NCBI GenBank assembly: GCA_000231825.2
Contig: JH720300.1
Location: 862,480 to 926,479, forward strand
Direction: 5' to 3'
DNA length: 64,000 nt
DNA from: Tetrahymena elliotti 4EA
Taxonomy: Eukaryota; Ciliophora; Oligohymenophorea; Hymenostomatida; Tetrahymenidae
Positions 36,701 to 49,989 of the stretch are shown here, in pieces; the first letter of the stretch is position 1, and every line of letters starts with the position of its first letter. The notes under the pieces were generated by a model. The model ran no database searches, was not told the DNA's origin, and worked only from the letters and a program-made list of their open reading frames with translations. The position numbers and the translations under genes were made by a program.

Positions 36701-38047
36701 ATGGGTTCAAGTCATCCTAAAGATACTAGAAGATAAGTCAAAGGAGAAATTTAAATATAACTAAACAAGCTTTCCTTTATGAGCAATGAGATAATTTCAG
36801 GAATGCTTCATATTATTCTTGAAGAGCCATTTTAAGGCCACTTTCTATAAATAAATCTCTAAGGATTTGAAGACGTTCACTATTATTATTCAACAGGAAC
36901 TGGTGATGACAAAAGTACTGTTTATGCAAAAGCTTTAAATAGCTTTTTAAATTATACCCTACCTGTTTATGATTTTTCTTAAGGTACTGGAAACTAAGCC
37001 TTTATACTTCAACCTAGCTAATTTTCAATTCCATTTTCAATTGTTATTGCTTAATAATTACCATCATCAGCTTCATACTTTTTGAATGATCATTATAAAT
37101 GTAGTCTAAAATATTAACTTACAGCATAAATCCTCTCTTCAGAACCTAAAGTAAGACCTGTGAGTGGAAGCTAAGAGATATTTATTGGTTAAAAAATATA
37201 AATTTATGATTTGCCAAACATCACAAATTCTAAATAAAACCCTGTAATTTGTTGTTGCTGTAAATAAGGAGAAATTAGTTATAGCATGTAGGTAAATAGT
37301 AGATTTTTTTCTCCTGGTGAAGTTATCAAAATAAAAATTAATACTGACCTTGGAAAATATAAAGCTGGAGTTAAATAATTAATTATAAAACTACTTGGAA
37401 GGCTTGAGATGTCTGCAGGAAAAAATTATTAAAGCGAAATAGTGAATTAACTTGAAAAAAGTATTTCAATAAAAGTAAATGATAAGCAAATTTCTTAGGA
37501 AGTCCAAATATAAATACCTGATGATGTTATTCTAAGCTCTTAAGGCCAGTTGATCTAAATGAAGTATTTCTTATAAATTATACCCGATGTTAATACTTGC
37601 TGCTGTGTGACAAATAAAGCTCCACATGAAATGCTAATTTATATCAACCCGAATTCTGATTATCTTCTATCAAGTAAATGTATTCCATAACAATAAAATT
37701 ATCAAAATTATCAAGCTGCTTAAAATTTGAATTCAGTTTAGCTGAAACAATCCTAATTTAATCCAATTTAGTAGAATCAAATATAATAAATGCACTTGAC
37801 AAACTTGGCTTACGAATAAAAACTATATGAATACTACTTATAAATTGATCCATCATAAAGAAAAGTAGATTTTTATTAAGAAATGAGCAAAGCCTAACCA
37901 TAGCAGATTATTTATAGCTAAAATATTACAGAAGTAAATCATAATTAATCAAATTTCTTGCCTATTTAAAATCCAAATTAATACCATAATTAAGAGAACC
38001 TTATAGGTCAGCCTATGATGAAAGACTAAAATAAAGCTTATCTTTGA
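36701..38047 (+). CDS. Arrestin-like protein, tandem copy 1
   Basis: A single exon, ATG 36701, TGA 38045-38047, 448 residues. The first half matches an arrestin N-domain: KGEIQIQLNKLSFMSNEIIS, GMLHIILEEPFQG, and INLQGFEDVHYYYS. The second half matches an arrestin C-domain: ICCCCKQGEISYSMQVNSRF followed by FSPGEVIKIKIN. A Gln/Asn-rich tail of about 120 residues follows. Proteins of this alpha-arrestin-like type usually link membrane cargo to ubiquitin ligases or the endocytic machinery, but no PY motif is evident. The start MGSSHP might allow N-myristoylation, though weakly. Its neighbour at 38755 is a close tandem paralog in the same orientation. Specific cargo is unknown. Confidence 0.8.
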
Positions 38048-38754
38048 TAATAATTATTTAGTTTGTTAAGTTTATGTTAATATAAACTTAAATTTCTTCA
38101 TTATTTCACTTTTTAGATGTTAAATTAATTTTTTTTTTACTTTTTAAATAAGAATGAACGAACATCAAAAAAATAATAAATCTCAAAGATGCTTTAAAAT
38201 TTTGTGATGACTTACAATATTTCTAAAATCTAACAACTTTAAGTTTTCAATTGGGTAAAAATATTTGCCTCTTTAATTCATATATTTGAGTAACTTTCAA
38301 TTTATTTTTGATTGAATGACATTATTTAATTATTTTTGATATTTTAAATGTTTATTACATTTAGCTATTTTCTTTTTTTTTTCTTTTTGAATAATTTTTT
38401 TTGATTGAAATCAAAATATTTTATTCGTCGAAAAAATCCAAAAATGAAAAAAGCTAAATTTTATAAATTATTTATTCAAAATTTGAATTTTAAATTTTAA
38501 ATCGTTTTTAAATATGTCTATTTGTTAAATAATGGTTACACTTTTTAATAGCATATGTTTTTTAATTATTTGTGGATTTTCTTTTCCAAATTTACAATTC
38601 CTCATTACAATTTCCTCATTAAATATTTAAATTAAAAAGTTTCTAGAGCATATTCAAGCGTGAAAATCCAAAACATAAAATCCTTTCGTTTTTTATTCAT
38701 CAAATTTTAAGAAAAATTAATTGAATTTCCAAATTGATAATTAAAATAAAAAAA
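38048..38754. other. Intergenic between arrestin-like copies
   Basis: AT-rich spacer. Its 3' half resembles the region before copy 1, in line with duplication of gene plus promoter with a spacing of 2,054 bases between start codons. Confidence 0.6.
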
Positions 38755-40098
38755 ATGGGCACAAGTCATCCTAAAGATACTAGAAGATAAGTCAAAGGAG
38801 GGATTTAAATATAATTAAACAAGCTATCCTTTATGAGCAATGAGATTATTTCTGGAATACTTCATATTATTCTTGAAGAACCGTTTTAAGGCTATTTTCT
38901 ATAAATAAATCTCTAAGGATTTGAAGATGTTAGCTACTATTATACAACAGGAACTGATGATGAAAAAAGTACTGTCTATGCATAAGCTTTAAATAGCTTT
39001 CTAAATTATACCTTACCTGTATATGATTTCTCTTAAGGTACTGGAAACTAAGCCTTTATGCTTCAACCATGCTAATTTTCAATTCCATTTTCAATTGCTA
39101 TTGCCTAATAGTTACCATCATCAGTTTCATATTTTTTCAATGATCGTAAAAAATGTAATCTAAAATATTAACTTACAGCTTAAATTCTTTCTACAGAACC
39201 TAATCTAAGACCTGTGAGTGGAAGCTAAGAGATATTTATTGGTTAAAAAATATAAATTTATGATTTACCAAACATCACAAATTCTAAATAAAACCCTGTA
39301 ATTTGTTGCTGTAAATCAGGTGAAATTAGTTATAGTATGTAGGTAAATAGTAGATTTTTTTCTCCTGGTGAAGTTATCAAGATAAAAATGAATACAGACC
39401 TTGGAAAATATAAAGTTGGAATTAAATAATTAATTATAAAACTACTTGGAAGGCTTGAGATGAATGCAGGAAAATATTATTAAAGCGATACAGTGGATTA
39501 GTTTGAAAAAAGTATTTAAATTAAAGTAGATGCTAAATAAATTTCTTAAGAAGTCCAAATATAAATACCTGATAATGTTATTCTAAGCTCTTAAGGCTAA
39601 TTGATCTAAATGAATTATTTCATATAAATTATACCCGATGTTAATACTTGCTGCTGTGTGACAAATAAAGCTCCACATGAAACGCTAATCTATATCAACC
39701 CAAATTCTAATTATCTTCTATCAAATAAAAGCATCCCATAACAATAAAATTATCAAAATTATCAAGCTGCTTAAAATTTGAATTCAGTTTAGCTGAAACA
39801 ATCCTAATTTAATCCAATTTAGTAGAATCAAATATAATAAATGCACTTGACAAACTTGGCTTACGAATAAAAACTATATGAATACTACTTATAAATTGAT
39901 CCATCATAAAGAAAAGTAGATTTTTATTAAGAAATGAGCAAAGCCTAACCATAGCAGATTATTTATAGCTAGAATTTAATTGGAGCAAATCATAATTAAT
40001 AAAATTTATAGTCTCTTTAAAATCCAAATTAGTACCATAATTAAGAGAATTTCATTGGTCAGCCTATGATGAAAGACTAAAATAATGCTTATCTTTGA
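38755..40098 (+). CDS. Arrestin-like protein, tandem copy 2
   Basis: A single exon, ATG 38755, TGA 40096-40098, 447 residues, one codon shorter than copy 1 (ICCCKSGEISYS lacks one Cys). Domain layout is the same: arrestin N-domain, arrestin C-domain and Gln/Asn-rich tail. Scattered substitutions separate the copies in most of the gene, many of them silent, yet 236 bases in the tail (39736-39971) are identical to 37685-37920. Both copies keep open frames and conserved structural residues, so both are probably functional. They may be differentially regulated or provide dosage. Confidence 0.8.
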
Positions 40099-40622
40099 TA
40101 AAAATTTTTAAGTTTGTTTTTAGCATAAAAGAATTATTTTTTTTATCTCAATTTTGAAATACAATAAAATTTGATTGATAAAATAAAAATAAATTTATTG
40201 ATTTAGTTCAAGAAAATAATTGATATTTTATGTTGTTTGATATTTTTCATACACTTTATAAATGAATTATATTTTCTTTTATTTATTAATTAATTGTTCT
40301 TTTAGCTGGTTTGTAATTTTATCATAGGATTATCATTTTTTTTCCAAATAAATCTAATTTATAAAAAAAGGTAGTTTCTTCTTTTACAAATAATACTAAC
40401 GAAAATGTTTTAAATGATTCCAATAATTTTTATAAAGTTTTTTATTAAAATAATTAATTTAATGATATATAAAAGATACATATTTAATTAAGTTAATTCA
40501 ATTTTTATTAAAAAATAAATTTCGAACTTACTTAATTAACCTCAATATTATCTTTTAAAATCATAATTTATTTATTATTTGACTTTTAATAAAATAGAAG
40601 ACTTAAGAAACAAAGAAAAAAA
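40099..40622. other. Intergenic, nothing recognisable
   Basis: AT-rich spacer between arrestin-like copy 2 and the LRR gene on the same strand. Confidence 0.5.
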
Positions 40623-43600
40623 ATGGAATAGAGATATCTATATTTTAAAAGCATAAAAGAGGTAATACATATTTTTTCTCATATTCATAATCTATTTTTA
40701 TTTTTTTATTTCAAAAGTTTTTAAATTCTGACCTATCTTCACATATAAATGTAGAAATTCGTTTTTGGTAAATATACATAGACACACATTCATACAAATA
40801 ATAATTTAAAGTTAGTCATTTGACATGCTTTTTGGAAAAAATCAAATCTTTATCAATCTACTGTTTACTAATATGTTAAAAATAAATTCATAATTATTTA
40901 ACTAATCACTTAATAATAACCTTAACTTAAAGTTAAAATTTAAATTTTTAACATATTAAATACAGCTTTTTTCATATTAATTCAAAAATTTTGTTAATAC
41001 TATAAGGTAAAGTTCATTCAAAAAGGAGGATATGAAAGATTTTGCAAATTCTTTAACTTACTGCTCTAATCTAAAAAATCTGACACTTAGCATTCCGTAA
41101 AAATATTTTATTTTTTTTGAATCTATGATATTATTTAAAAATGAACTAAAATATTTTATATTCATTCTATTTGATAAGTAAGTTTTGAGGAAAGGGGGAG
41201 ATTTGATCTTAAAGTTTTTTAGTTAAAATATTAGATATAGAACAATCTATAAGCTTAAATTCTTAGTTAGTTTTTATGCTCTATCCCCCTCTACTTTATC
41301 TTTACTATAAATTTGTATTTTAATTTTAAACTTCATGTTAACTTTTAATTTTTCTTTCAGTGTTTGTTGTCATCAAAAAAATAATTTTTATATTTTAAAA
41401 ATAAAAAGGGATTTAGATATTAGTGATCCTGAAATTGTAGAGATAGGTTATGGTTTAAGTAATTGTCCTGATCTTACTGAATTGCAACTTGATTTGAGGT
41501 AAATATTATTTTTATTTTGTAATAAATAATTAATCCAAAAATAAAATAAATGATATGAATTTAGTTATTTTCAAGAAAAATAATTTCAATTCATCAATTT
41601 TATTGAAAAATTTATTAATCATATTTTTAAAAGGTAATTAAAAATTAAGCCTCTTGATATTATTTTTACTTAAATTTACTTCTTTTTACTCAATTTTGCA
41701 TTTTAGCTTTTAAATTTGTTTCCCTCCCTGATTTCTTTTTTTAATTATTTACAGCGAGAACAAACAAATAAGTTTTTTTGAAAGCAACTTATTTTCTGAT
41801 TTATCTTATTGTACTAACCTTTCGACTTTAACATTAATCTTAAAGTAAAATTGTTTAATTTTTTTAATTAATATTTTTTAATCAATTAATTGAAATTAAT
41901 TTTCGAAGTATAAAAATAATGCAAAATTTCTACTATTCGTACAGTTTATTCTTCTATAAATGAATAATAAATTTTAAGAATTTATCTTGAAATTTTACTC
42001 ATTTTGATTTATTTTATTAATAAACTTTAAATTTGCAAATGTATTTTTAACTTCTCTTTTTAAAATTTATTTTTTCTAAAAAAATATTTTCTAAATCTTA
42101 AAAGTAATCTCGAATTCTTCCCATTAAGTAGAATAAGTAGTGATTTACTAAAACTTACTAATCTTAAAACTTTGTCACTCTAATTAAGGTATGAGTTATT
42201 TACAGTTTTTCATGAATATTTTGATATGAGTCTAGATTATTTAATAATTTTTCCATTTTAAAGATGTTTTTTTAAAGGCTTAAACTTTTATAAAAAACGT
42301 TATTAAAGATCAATTTAATTTTTTTCAATATTAGCTTTTTAATAATAAATTCTTTTTAAATTTATTATTTTCTTTTAAATGAATAAAAATTCTTTAATAT
42401 GTTTTAAGGAATAATGATATCACATGTTGTTATGCATCAGAAATGGGTTCTTTATTAAGCTAATTTAAAAATCTATAGAGACTGGTGCTTGATTTAAGGT
42501 TAATTAATTTTAAGACTTAAATTTTGTTTATAAATATCTTAACACTAATAAAGCTTATCAATTAATAATTTTATATTTTATTTATTTAGTTTGAATTTTT
42601 TTTGAATTGGAATTGTAAATTAATCATTTTATTTAAAAATTGTTTAATCTCATCCAATAATTTTATTTTAACTCAATTTTTTTTCTGATGAATTAAAAGA
42701 AATAATGATATTGAAGAAAAGGGGCTAATAGGCTTAGGATCTTTAGGTAAATGCCCAAATCTATCAAAGTTAAATCTTTAATTATAGTAAGAATTTTTAT
42801 TTATTTTGTAATTTCGAAAAATAAAAAAAGAATAATTTTAATATAAGAAAATAAATTTTAAAGAGTTTTATTTTTACAAATTTGATCACTAAAAAACTCA
42901 ATACTTTTAAAAAAAGAGGAAATTACATGTCTGGCATAATTGCAAAAGGGTTTGGTTCTGGTCTAGGTGCTTCAGCTACACTCTCGATTTTGACACTTAA
43001 CTTGGCGTAAAAATAAAAAATTTTTGGAGCTATATTTTATTATTTATTCTTTTAATTTTTAATATTTTCAACTTCTCTTATTTTTTTTATATTTTGTATG
43101 TTGGTTTATTTTAACTCTATCTATTGTTGGGTTTATAAAATTAATAAATAGATCAGTCATTATTGTTTCTATGAACAGTTCTTATTTTATTACATTTCTA
43201 GCTGAAATTATTTTTTTATATATTTTGAACTTTTTCTCTCAAGTATTTTTAATCTATTCTAAAACTCTTTATCTTTAAATATTTCAAGAGAAATTAAAAT
43301 CAACTAAGAAGGCTTATAAGAATTGGGTAGTGGATTAGGTAATCTTAAAAAGCTTTCAAGCTGTAGTTTATCTCTCTTGTAAAAATATTAAAATTTTTAT
43401 TTTTAATTCATTTAAAAATAAATTAAGTACTATTGTTTAGTATTTTTTAATTTTTATTTAACTTATTTAGATATTTGAAATTGTTTGTCTGTCATAGATT
43501 GAATAAATTATTGATTTACATACTTCATATATTTTCCTAATTAGTTTCAAACCTTTTTTTACTTCTGATTTAAATATTAAATTTCTTTTGTTATAATTAA

Positions 43601-43763
43601 AAAAAATACTTTTTATTAAAAAAAGGATTGTGATATCTCTAATCATGGAGCATATTTCTTAGTTTCTGGTTTAGCTAAATGTCCTAATCTGTCAGTTTTG
43701 ACTCTATTACTTTAGTATACAGTTTTAGGCATATTTAAATTATTCTTCAACAAATTTCTCTGA
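40623..43763 (+). CDS. LRR protein gene with one repeat per exon (3' end disrupted)
   Basis: Start ATG 40623. Exons: 40623-40661, 40718-40767, 41013-41096, 41409-41498, 41755-41844, 42105-42188, 42409-42498, 42700-42786, 42917-43006 and 43289-43378. From the third onward each is 84, 87 or 90 nt, begins and ends in the same phase, and encodes one leucine-rich repeat with a pattern like NNDI...GLGSLGKCPNLSKLNLQL. Each intron separates two repeats. The next exon (43626-43714, DCDISNHGAYFLVSGLAKC) is 89 nt and shifts the frame, after which TGA follows at 43761-43763 in that exon's own frame. The product would be a solenoid binding protein of unknown partner. It is either a gene with an unusual last junction or a recently broken one. 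Confidence 0.7.
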
Positions 43764-45856
43764 GAAAGATTTGAAGTCAAAGCAGTTGACTTAAGAAGTG
43801 AGTAAACAGCCTAAAAGTAAAAGACAAATGACAGATTTGCTCATTTTAATAATAATTTCAAATTTTATGATATAAATTTAATAGAAAAAGGTTTATATCA
43901 AAAAATAATTGCTCATGAATTTAAATCCTAAAAGTAAATCTTCATTTAATAAAAGTTTTTTTTTTCTCGGCAAGACAAGATTATAAAAGAAATAATTACT
44001 GATAGATTAACATTAAAATTCTAATCATATGTAAAAGAAATATTTTTCTAATAAGCCCTTATCGTCATTATTTAAAGATATTTCAAATGAATTTAAAAAA
44101 TATGGTAAATAAAAGTATTTTGTGCTTCTCAATTGAGTGACATAAATTTTATAAAATGATTTAAAAAGTGATTGACTAGAATTCGTAAAAAATTTAATTT
44201 TATACCAATACTACAAAATTAACTCTGAAAATTGTTCATTATTCAAAGATCGATCTTTCTAATTTTTAATAACAATTATAAAAGAAAATTTAACAATTCC
44301 CTCATAAGCTAAAAGATAAAATCAGCAGTAAATATCTATTCACTTAAAGTCAAATTATTCATTCACGCCAAACCAAGTCCATATTGCATTTAATTTTGTA
44401 TTAAAGTTTTCTGATTAAAATTAAATAATGATTACTCTTTTATAAATTTAATCTTATTTATTTAGCAAGCCATTTACCTCTTTTTTTAATTATAATAAAT
44501 TATAAATTTAACATTTTCTTGAACTGATTTCTTCATCTAAGATACAATTATTTATTTCCTTTTAAATTTAAAACAATTTTTTCTTTAAGGTTATGGTTTA
44601 ATCCTAATTTATCGATTTGTTCTAATAGATTAATCCACAATAATTAATTCTAAATTAGATCAACTTATTTCTTTAATATAATGTTTGATATATAGATAAA
44701 CCCACTTAATTATTTTATTCTCACAACTAAAGATACATATAAATCTTTTACAATATTTACTAAAATTTTTTTTGAAAATAGGTTTTTTTTGTTTATTAAA
44801 TTTTGTTTTCTCTATTTTGAGGTAAAATCTTATTTAATTGAATTAAATTTTTATAATTTTAAATTTATCTTTCCAAATAAGATAAAAAAACAAACTTAGT
44901 TTTTTTTAATTTAATGAAATAAAAAAAATGAAATCAAGGACCTTATTTTTAATTAATTAATGTTTTTATTGATGAGGTCTAAGCTATTATTAATTTTCAT
45001 ATAAAAATCTAAATAAGATACTTCAAAAAACTCTTAAAATTAATTCTAATGGAAATATTTTTAATAATAATTTCTAACGAATAAATATTGTTTTAATTAT
45101 TAATTTTCAAAGAATTTAATAAATTTTATTTTTCTAAAACTTTATTTTTTAGAATAATTATTAATTCTATTTCATAATATTTTAAAGTTATTTATATTTT
45201 TTAATAAAAATCAAAACAATATTTACCTATTTTTACATATGTTACTAATATTGAGAAACATACATGATATCTATTTAGGATGAATAGTCTATGTTAAATT
45301 TAAAATTGCTATTCAATATTAATTAAATTATCCTTAAAATAATTTCTAAATGTTATTTTGATTTTAATTCCTTGATCAATTAAAATTCTACTTTGTTCAT
45401 TTTAAAGGTCTACCTGATGTTTCTTAATTTATCAAGTCTATTTTTACTTTAGTAGATCTATTGTAAAAAAAGATTTGAATATTTCGCAAAAAGCTGATAA
45501 ATTAAACTTTTTACTATTTACTATTTAAGATAATACATAATATCTAAATTCATAATTTTTTGTTTATTATTGTAAGAGGGTTTTAAAGTGTTTGATATTA
45601 TGAAAGAGTAATTTAAGTTTTGATTATATTATATCGTCATAGCAAATAATACTGTTTGAAAAATAATAAGTTTATTGATTTTATTACTAAGTTTGATATT
45701 TAATGGGCTTTGAATTATTTTTGATAGATTAGACTTGGATAATTTGCATATAAATTTGTAATTATTTATTAGTAGTATAGATTTTTGTATACATTACTTT
45801 TATTAAAAAATTAAAAGAATACTCACAAGTTGATTGATTGATTGATCTATCAAAAT
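43764..45856. other. Gene-poor region; open frame after the LRR gene
   Basis: Directly after the LRR exons, two overlapping plus-strand frames are TGA-free for over 100 codons (about 43769-44093 and to about 44147). One of them reads RFEVKAVDLRSEQ. They could be the C-terminal exon of the LRR gene or chance. From 44.2 kb on the sequence is AT-rich with nothing recognisable. Confidence 0.4.
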
Positions 45857-47437
45857 ATGTCTAAGAAGAAAGATGCTGATTTTCTGCTGAAAAAGCTTTA
45901 ATAATAATTTTTTTTGGTATCAATCTTATATTACTTATCTAATATTGCAAATATTTATACAGCAATAGCAAGATTTGAAGAGAGTTTGAGCTACCCCATC
46001 TTCTTTTTTGTGCTAATAGGGAGCGAAAAGCTTTTAACTATTGTTTGCTTTGATGGAATTAAAGGATAAAACACATAACTATGGATTCTCGATTTATTTT
46101 AGATAGGATTTGTATTTTTTTGGAAATACAGAATAGACGCTATTCCATAGATAGAAAGAATAATGATTGAGATTTTAGGGGCAAGACTAATCCCTATTCT
46201 ATTGATTTAACTCTTTTATAATTTTGGAGGTGGATTTCTACTAAATAGTAAATTGCCTGATCACATTATTATCTTAAGCTATATCAGCTTTTTAGTTTTA
46301 TTTGTAGTTGCTGTAGCCATTATATCTTTGCTTGCTTATAGAGAGAAAATGCAAAGCCTTAAAAAGGTATTCTTTTCCTGCTTGATTACTTTAGGGTGCT
46401 ATTACATTATGATAGGTTCTCTCAGTTAATTTTTTGATGGAAATGGTATCAATTTAGGCTATATAGTACTTATTATATGTTCTATTAACTTTATAATTTA
46501 CTTAATATTATCACCTCCAATATAAGATATTTATATTTTTGTAAGGGAAACACTGTTTTACATCTTTTAATGCTGTGTTATCAATAACACTTTAAGTTAT
46601 GACAAAGTTTATGCCCATTACTTTTCTTGCTCTGTCAGAAACTCTACTGTGATTAGTTACTATACTGCACTAATTAAAATCGTCCTTTTATGTGCTTTTA
46701 GTTATCAAAAATTATGGGATATATTTACAAATAAGTATGGCTTTGATGTCAAAATGATAATTATGGCTGTCAATGCTATTCTTTCTATCACTTTGAATTT
46801 AATATTTTTAATTTACTTTTTTAAATACATAGTAAAATAAATTATTAAGTTAAAGAAAATAGTTATTTCTAAAACTAGTGACTTTGATAAGGCTTTGAAA
46901 ATAATGGAAAAATAGCATAAGCACTTAAAAGTTCTTTATATTTGTGTTTGCTTAAAATAAAGACCAGTTGATCCTTTAAAAAGACATTTAATTCTTGAAA
47001 ATTTTTGCTCTCTTGATTGTCAAAAAATGTTTGAATTGTATTAAAATTATTCAAATTGTCTGAAAAAAGGAATGTAAATTGAATTTCAAAACGAAACACT
47101 CCAAATTTGTGATTGTTATACCCTAAAATTGACTTAAGAAGTAGATATTATACATTCTAGATTGTAAAGACCAATTGCAAAATTCGTTTAAAGATAACCA
47201 GATAAACCTTAAATCATATTTTAGGCTCTATTTTTTAGATTTATGAATGGATTAGGTGAAACAGTTTTCACTGATGAGTTAAAAAATTTAGATCATATTC
47301 ATTCTGTTCAAGCTCTGAACAAAATTTTGAAATTATAGTCTTAACTATTATAGATAACAGCTTTCTATAGTAAATATCAAGAATATATGCTTTACTTCCC
47401 TTCAAGAATATTATACGATTTGTATGAAAATTTCTGA
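45857..47437 (+). CDS. Multi-pass membrane protein of unknown function
   Basis: A single exon, ATG 45857, TGA 47435-47437, 526 residues. About eight hydrophobic segments occupy residues 18-330, for example FLVSILYYLSNIANIYTAIA, ISFLVLFVVAVAIISLLAY and YIVLIICSINFIIYLILS. A cytosolic C-terminal part of about 190 residues follows, with Cys-rich stretches (YICVCLKQRP, ENFCSLDCQKM, LQICDCYTL). I do not recognise a family. The segment SPPIQDIYIFVRETLFYI looks like a re-entrant or amphipathic part. No signal peptide is seen; the N-terminus is basic (MSKKKDADFLLKK). It neighbours an UNC-93-like transporter on the opposite strand. Function is open: a channel, scaffold or ciliate-specific membrane protein are all possible. 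Confidence 0.8.
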
Positions 47438-47864
47438 TTAACCAACCAAATGATAACAAATTATAAATTAAAAACTTTTTAAATTATTTAAAAAATAAAA
47501 AATTGTTGATAATATAATATATTTTTAAATTAAAATCTAAAATTTATTTTCTAATAAAAATTAATATTTTTAAAAATTCTTATCTAAATTTTTAGAAAAT
47601 TTCCTCCTAAATACAAATATTACATTTTCAAAAATTTATATTTTAAAAATATTTAATACATAAAAATATAAAACAAAAGTTTTATTCACTTTTAAAATTA
47701 AAAATAAAAAGAGTTTCCTTGTTTTTTTAATTTTTTAAAATACTTTGTAACAAATAAAATAATATAATTTGACCATATTTAAAATTAAAAAAAGCATGAT
47801 TCAAAATTAATTTAAAAATGATTAGATAATTTAAAGTTTCAAATAAATTTATTTCATCTATACA
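47438..47864. other. Intergenic, convergent 3' regions
   Basis: Short AT-rich spacer between the converging membrane protein and transporter genes; nothing seen. Confidence 0.5.
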
Positions 47865-49232
47865 TCACTGGAGAAGAGGTTTAATATGCTTATATGAAAT
47901 TAATGATATCAACATCATTATCATTAAAAGTAAATGAAAACTTATAGGCATTATAAATATATTTAGAATAACCATGGATAATATGCCAAGCCCATAACAA
48001 AAATTAAAGAGACTGTAGCTTTCAATTGTACCTTCTAAAAGATATGTGCATATACTATAACTTTTATTAAGGTAAATACAATCTGCAAGACCCCAAAGAA
48101 AACCACTTAAATAGCATAAATAGACACTCTCAACTGCATAAGTTAATCCTATACAAAATAGAGAACTCCAAAGAGAGAAAAAAGATATATAAATAATATA
48201 TTTTCCCTTTATTATCTTTTCTACATATCCAAGTAAGAAATAAAATGCTATCTCAGTAAATCCAAGTAATAATTAAACTTAAGTTGTCTTAATATTAAGC
48301 TCTTTAGCTTATTCTTCAGTGAGCAAAGAGGAATCTAAGGGCATTCCTAAAGATTTTTGAATTGAAGGGTAGAGCAGAGTCATAATAAAACCTACTGTAA
48401 AACCACTCTAAATAAAAAAAAGGAAAATAGATTTAATCTTATCAGTTTTCAGATATTCTATAAAGTGTAGGACACTATTTTTAGTTTCTTAACTAAAGAA
48501 TATGGCCTTTAGTCCAACTTCTGAAACTTTTTTTTGCACTACATGTTCAGGCATCATGTCAGGAAGATTAAAAATCATTAGAAATCCGATAAAAGCAAAC
48601 AAAGCCAAACCAAAGTAAAAAACAAATAAAGAAGTTGTGTAAAAACTGATTTAAGCAAAACCCATTCCAAAAACTAAAACAAGTTAAAAAACGCCAAAAA
48701 ATGTAGAAAAATAAAGTTCATTTTTTTCAGGATATTTTTTGCAATATATATCAATATAGCCACTAACTGAGACCCACATCTAGCCCTCTACACTCCCAGT
48801 TACAGCTGCTACTATAATAAAAAAACAGTAGAGTAGTGATTTGTTACAAAGCAAGCATTGATTTATTTAATCTGAACATGTTTATACCCACATACCAGTA
48901 GAAACATTTACAGTAATAGCCGCAGCACTAACCCACATCATCTATCGATAGGTAAAGTATTATTAAAGATGCTTAGTAAGAGAACAATTTAAACCTTCAA
49001 ATAGAAAGAAAGTAAACAAAGTGACATTTCCTAAATATGTAAACTATTGTTGATCATATATCTGAGATGAAAGAGCTTAGTAAGTAAAGTTTGCACTAAA
49101 AACAAGGATAAAAGCCACTGAAATATAAATGATTCTAAGTAAAACCCCGAATGTACTTATGTCCTTATCTTCAAGCTAGACATTTTTTGGTTTTGCGTCT
49201 GATTATATAAGCTCAATTTGCAGACTCTCCAT
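47865..49232 (-). CDS. UNC-93-like major facilitator superfamily protein
   Basis: A single-exon minus-strand gene, ATG 49232-49230, TGA 47867-47865, 455 residues. It has about eleven to twelve hydrophobic segments in two halves separated by a charged central loop (near FFSQETKNSVLHFIEYLKTD), the major-facilitator layout. The N-terminal part NFTYQALSSQIYDQ followed by YLGNVTLFTFFLFEG, and the stretch AAVTGSVEGQMWVSVSGYID followed by ELYFSTFFGVFQLVLVF, resemble the UNC-93 family, whose members regulate channels or traffic receptors rather than having proven transport substrates. The C-terminal half ends in SYKHIKPLLQ. A decayed copy of the last 70 residues lies just upstream at 49990-50190. The family call rests on pattern, not alignment. 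Confidence 0.65.
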
Positions 49233-49989
49233 GCCTTTTTTTAGTATTATTTAGTATTCAAAAGTTTTAGTATTTTTGATTAAAATTACAATTAATTGAA
49301 TATAAGTTTTTGATCTTTAATTTATGGCTAATTACTAAACCTCCAAAATTAAATTTACTATTAATTAACAGAATTTTATGATAATTTTCTTATTTATGCT
49401 ATTTGCTCTTGTCTAAGGAGTGCATTTGCTTGCACTAAAATATCTTTTACTGAAAGAATTCCAAATTAACTAATTTTATACTTATCTATTTCTAAATTCA
49501 AATAATAAGAATTTATATGTTTGATACATAAAAAATATTCAATACATACACTTCTTTATTTAAATTTGAAGAAACTGTTATGAAGAACAAATTAAATTTA
49601 ATTAAATAAAAATTCAACAAATGTTATTTTTTAATTCAAAATTCTTTAGAATTCGCTGATTTTAATTTAATACTAAAATAGTTTATTTTCTTCGTTACCT
49701 CCAAATTTTTTTATCTGCAATAGATTAGATGAAAAAAACTATACTATTTTTGTGAATAAAAATACCATTGACCTTTAAAATATACTAAGAAAACTTATTA
49801 AAATTTTTAAAAGATGAACAAAATGTGATAAAAATTAGACGATGAATTTCTTTAATATTTTTCAATTTATTATAAAATAATTTTTTAAAATATTTTTAAA
49901 GATTTTTTGAGGCTTTTAAAATGTAATTTAATTAATTAAAAGATTATTTTATACAAATTAATTATTTATTTGAATTAAAAGATTAATCT
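49233..49989. other. Intergenic, transporter upstream region
   Basis: AT-rich spacer upstream of the transporter gene; no specific motif seen. Confidence 0.5.
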
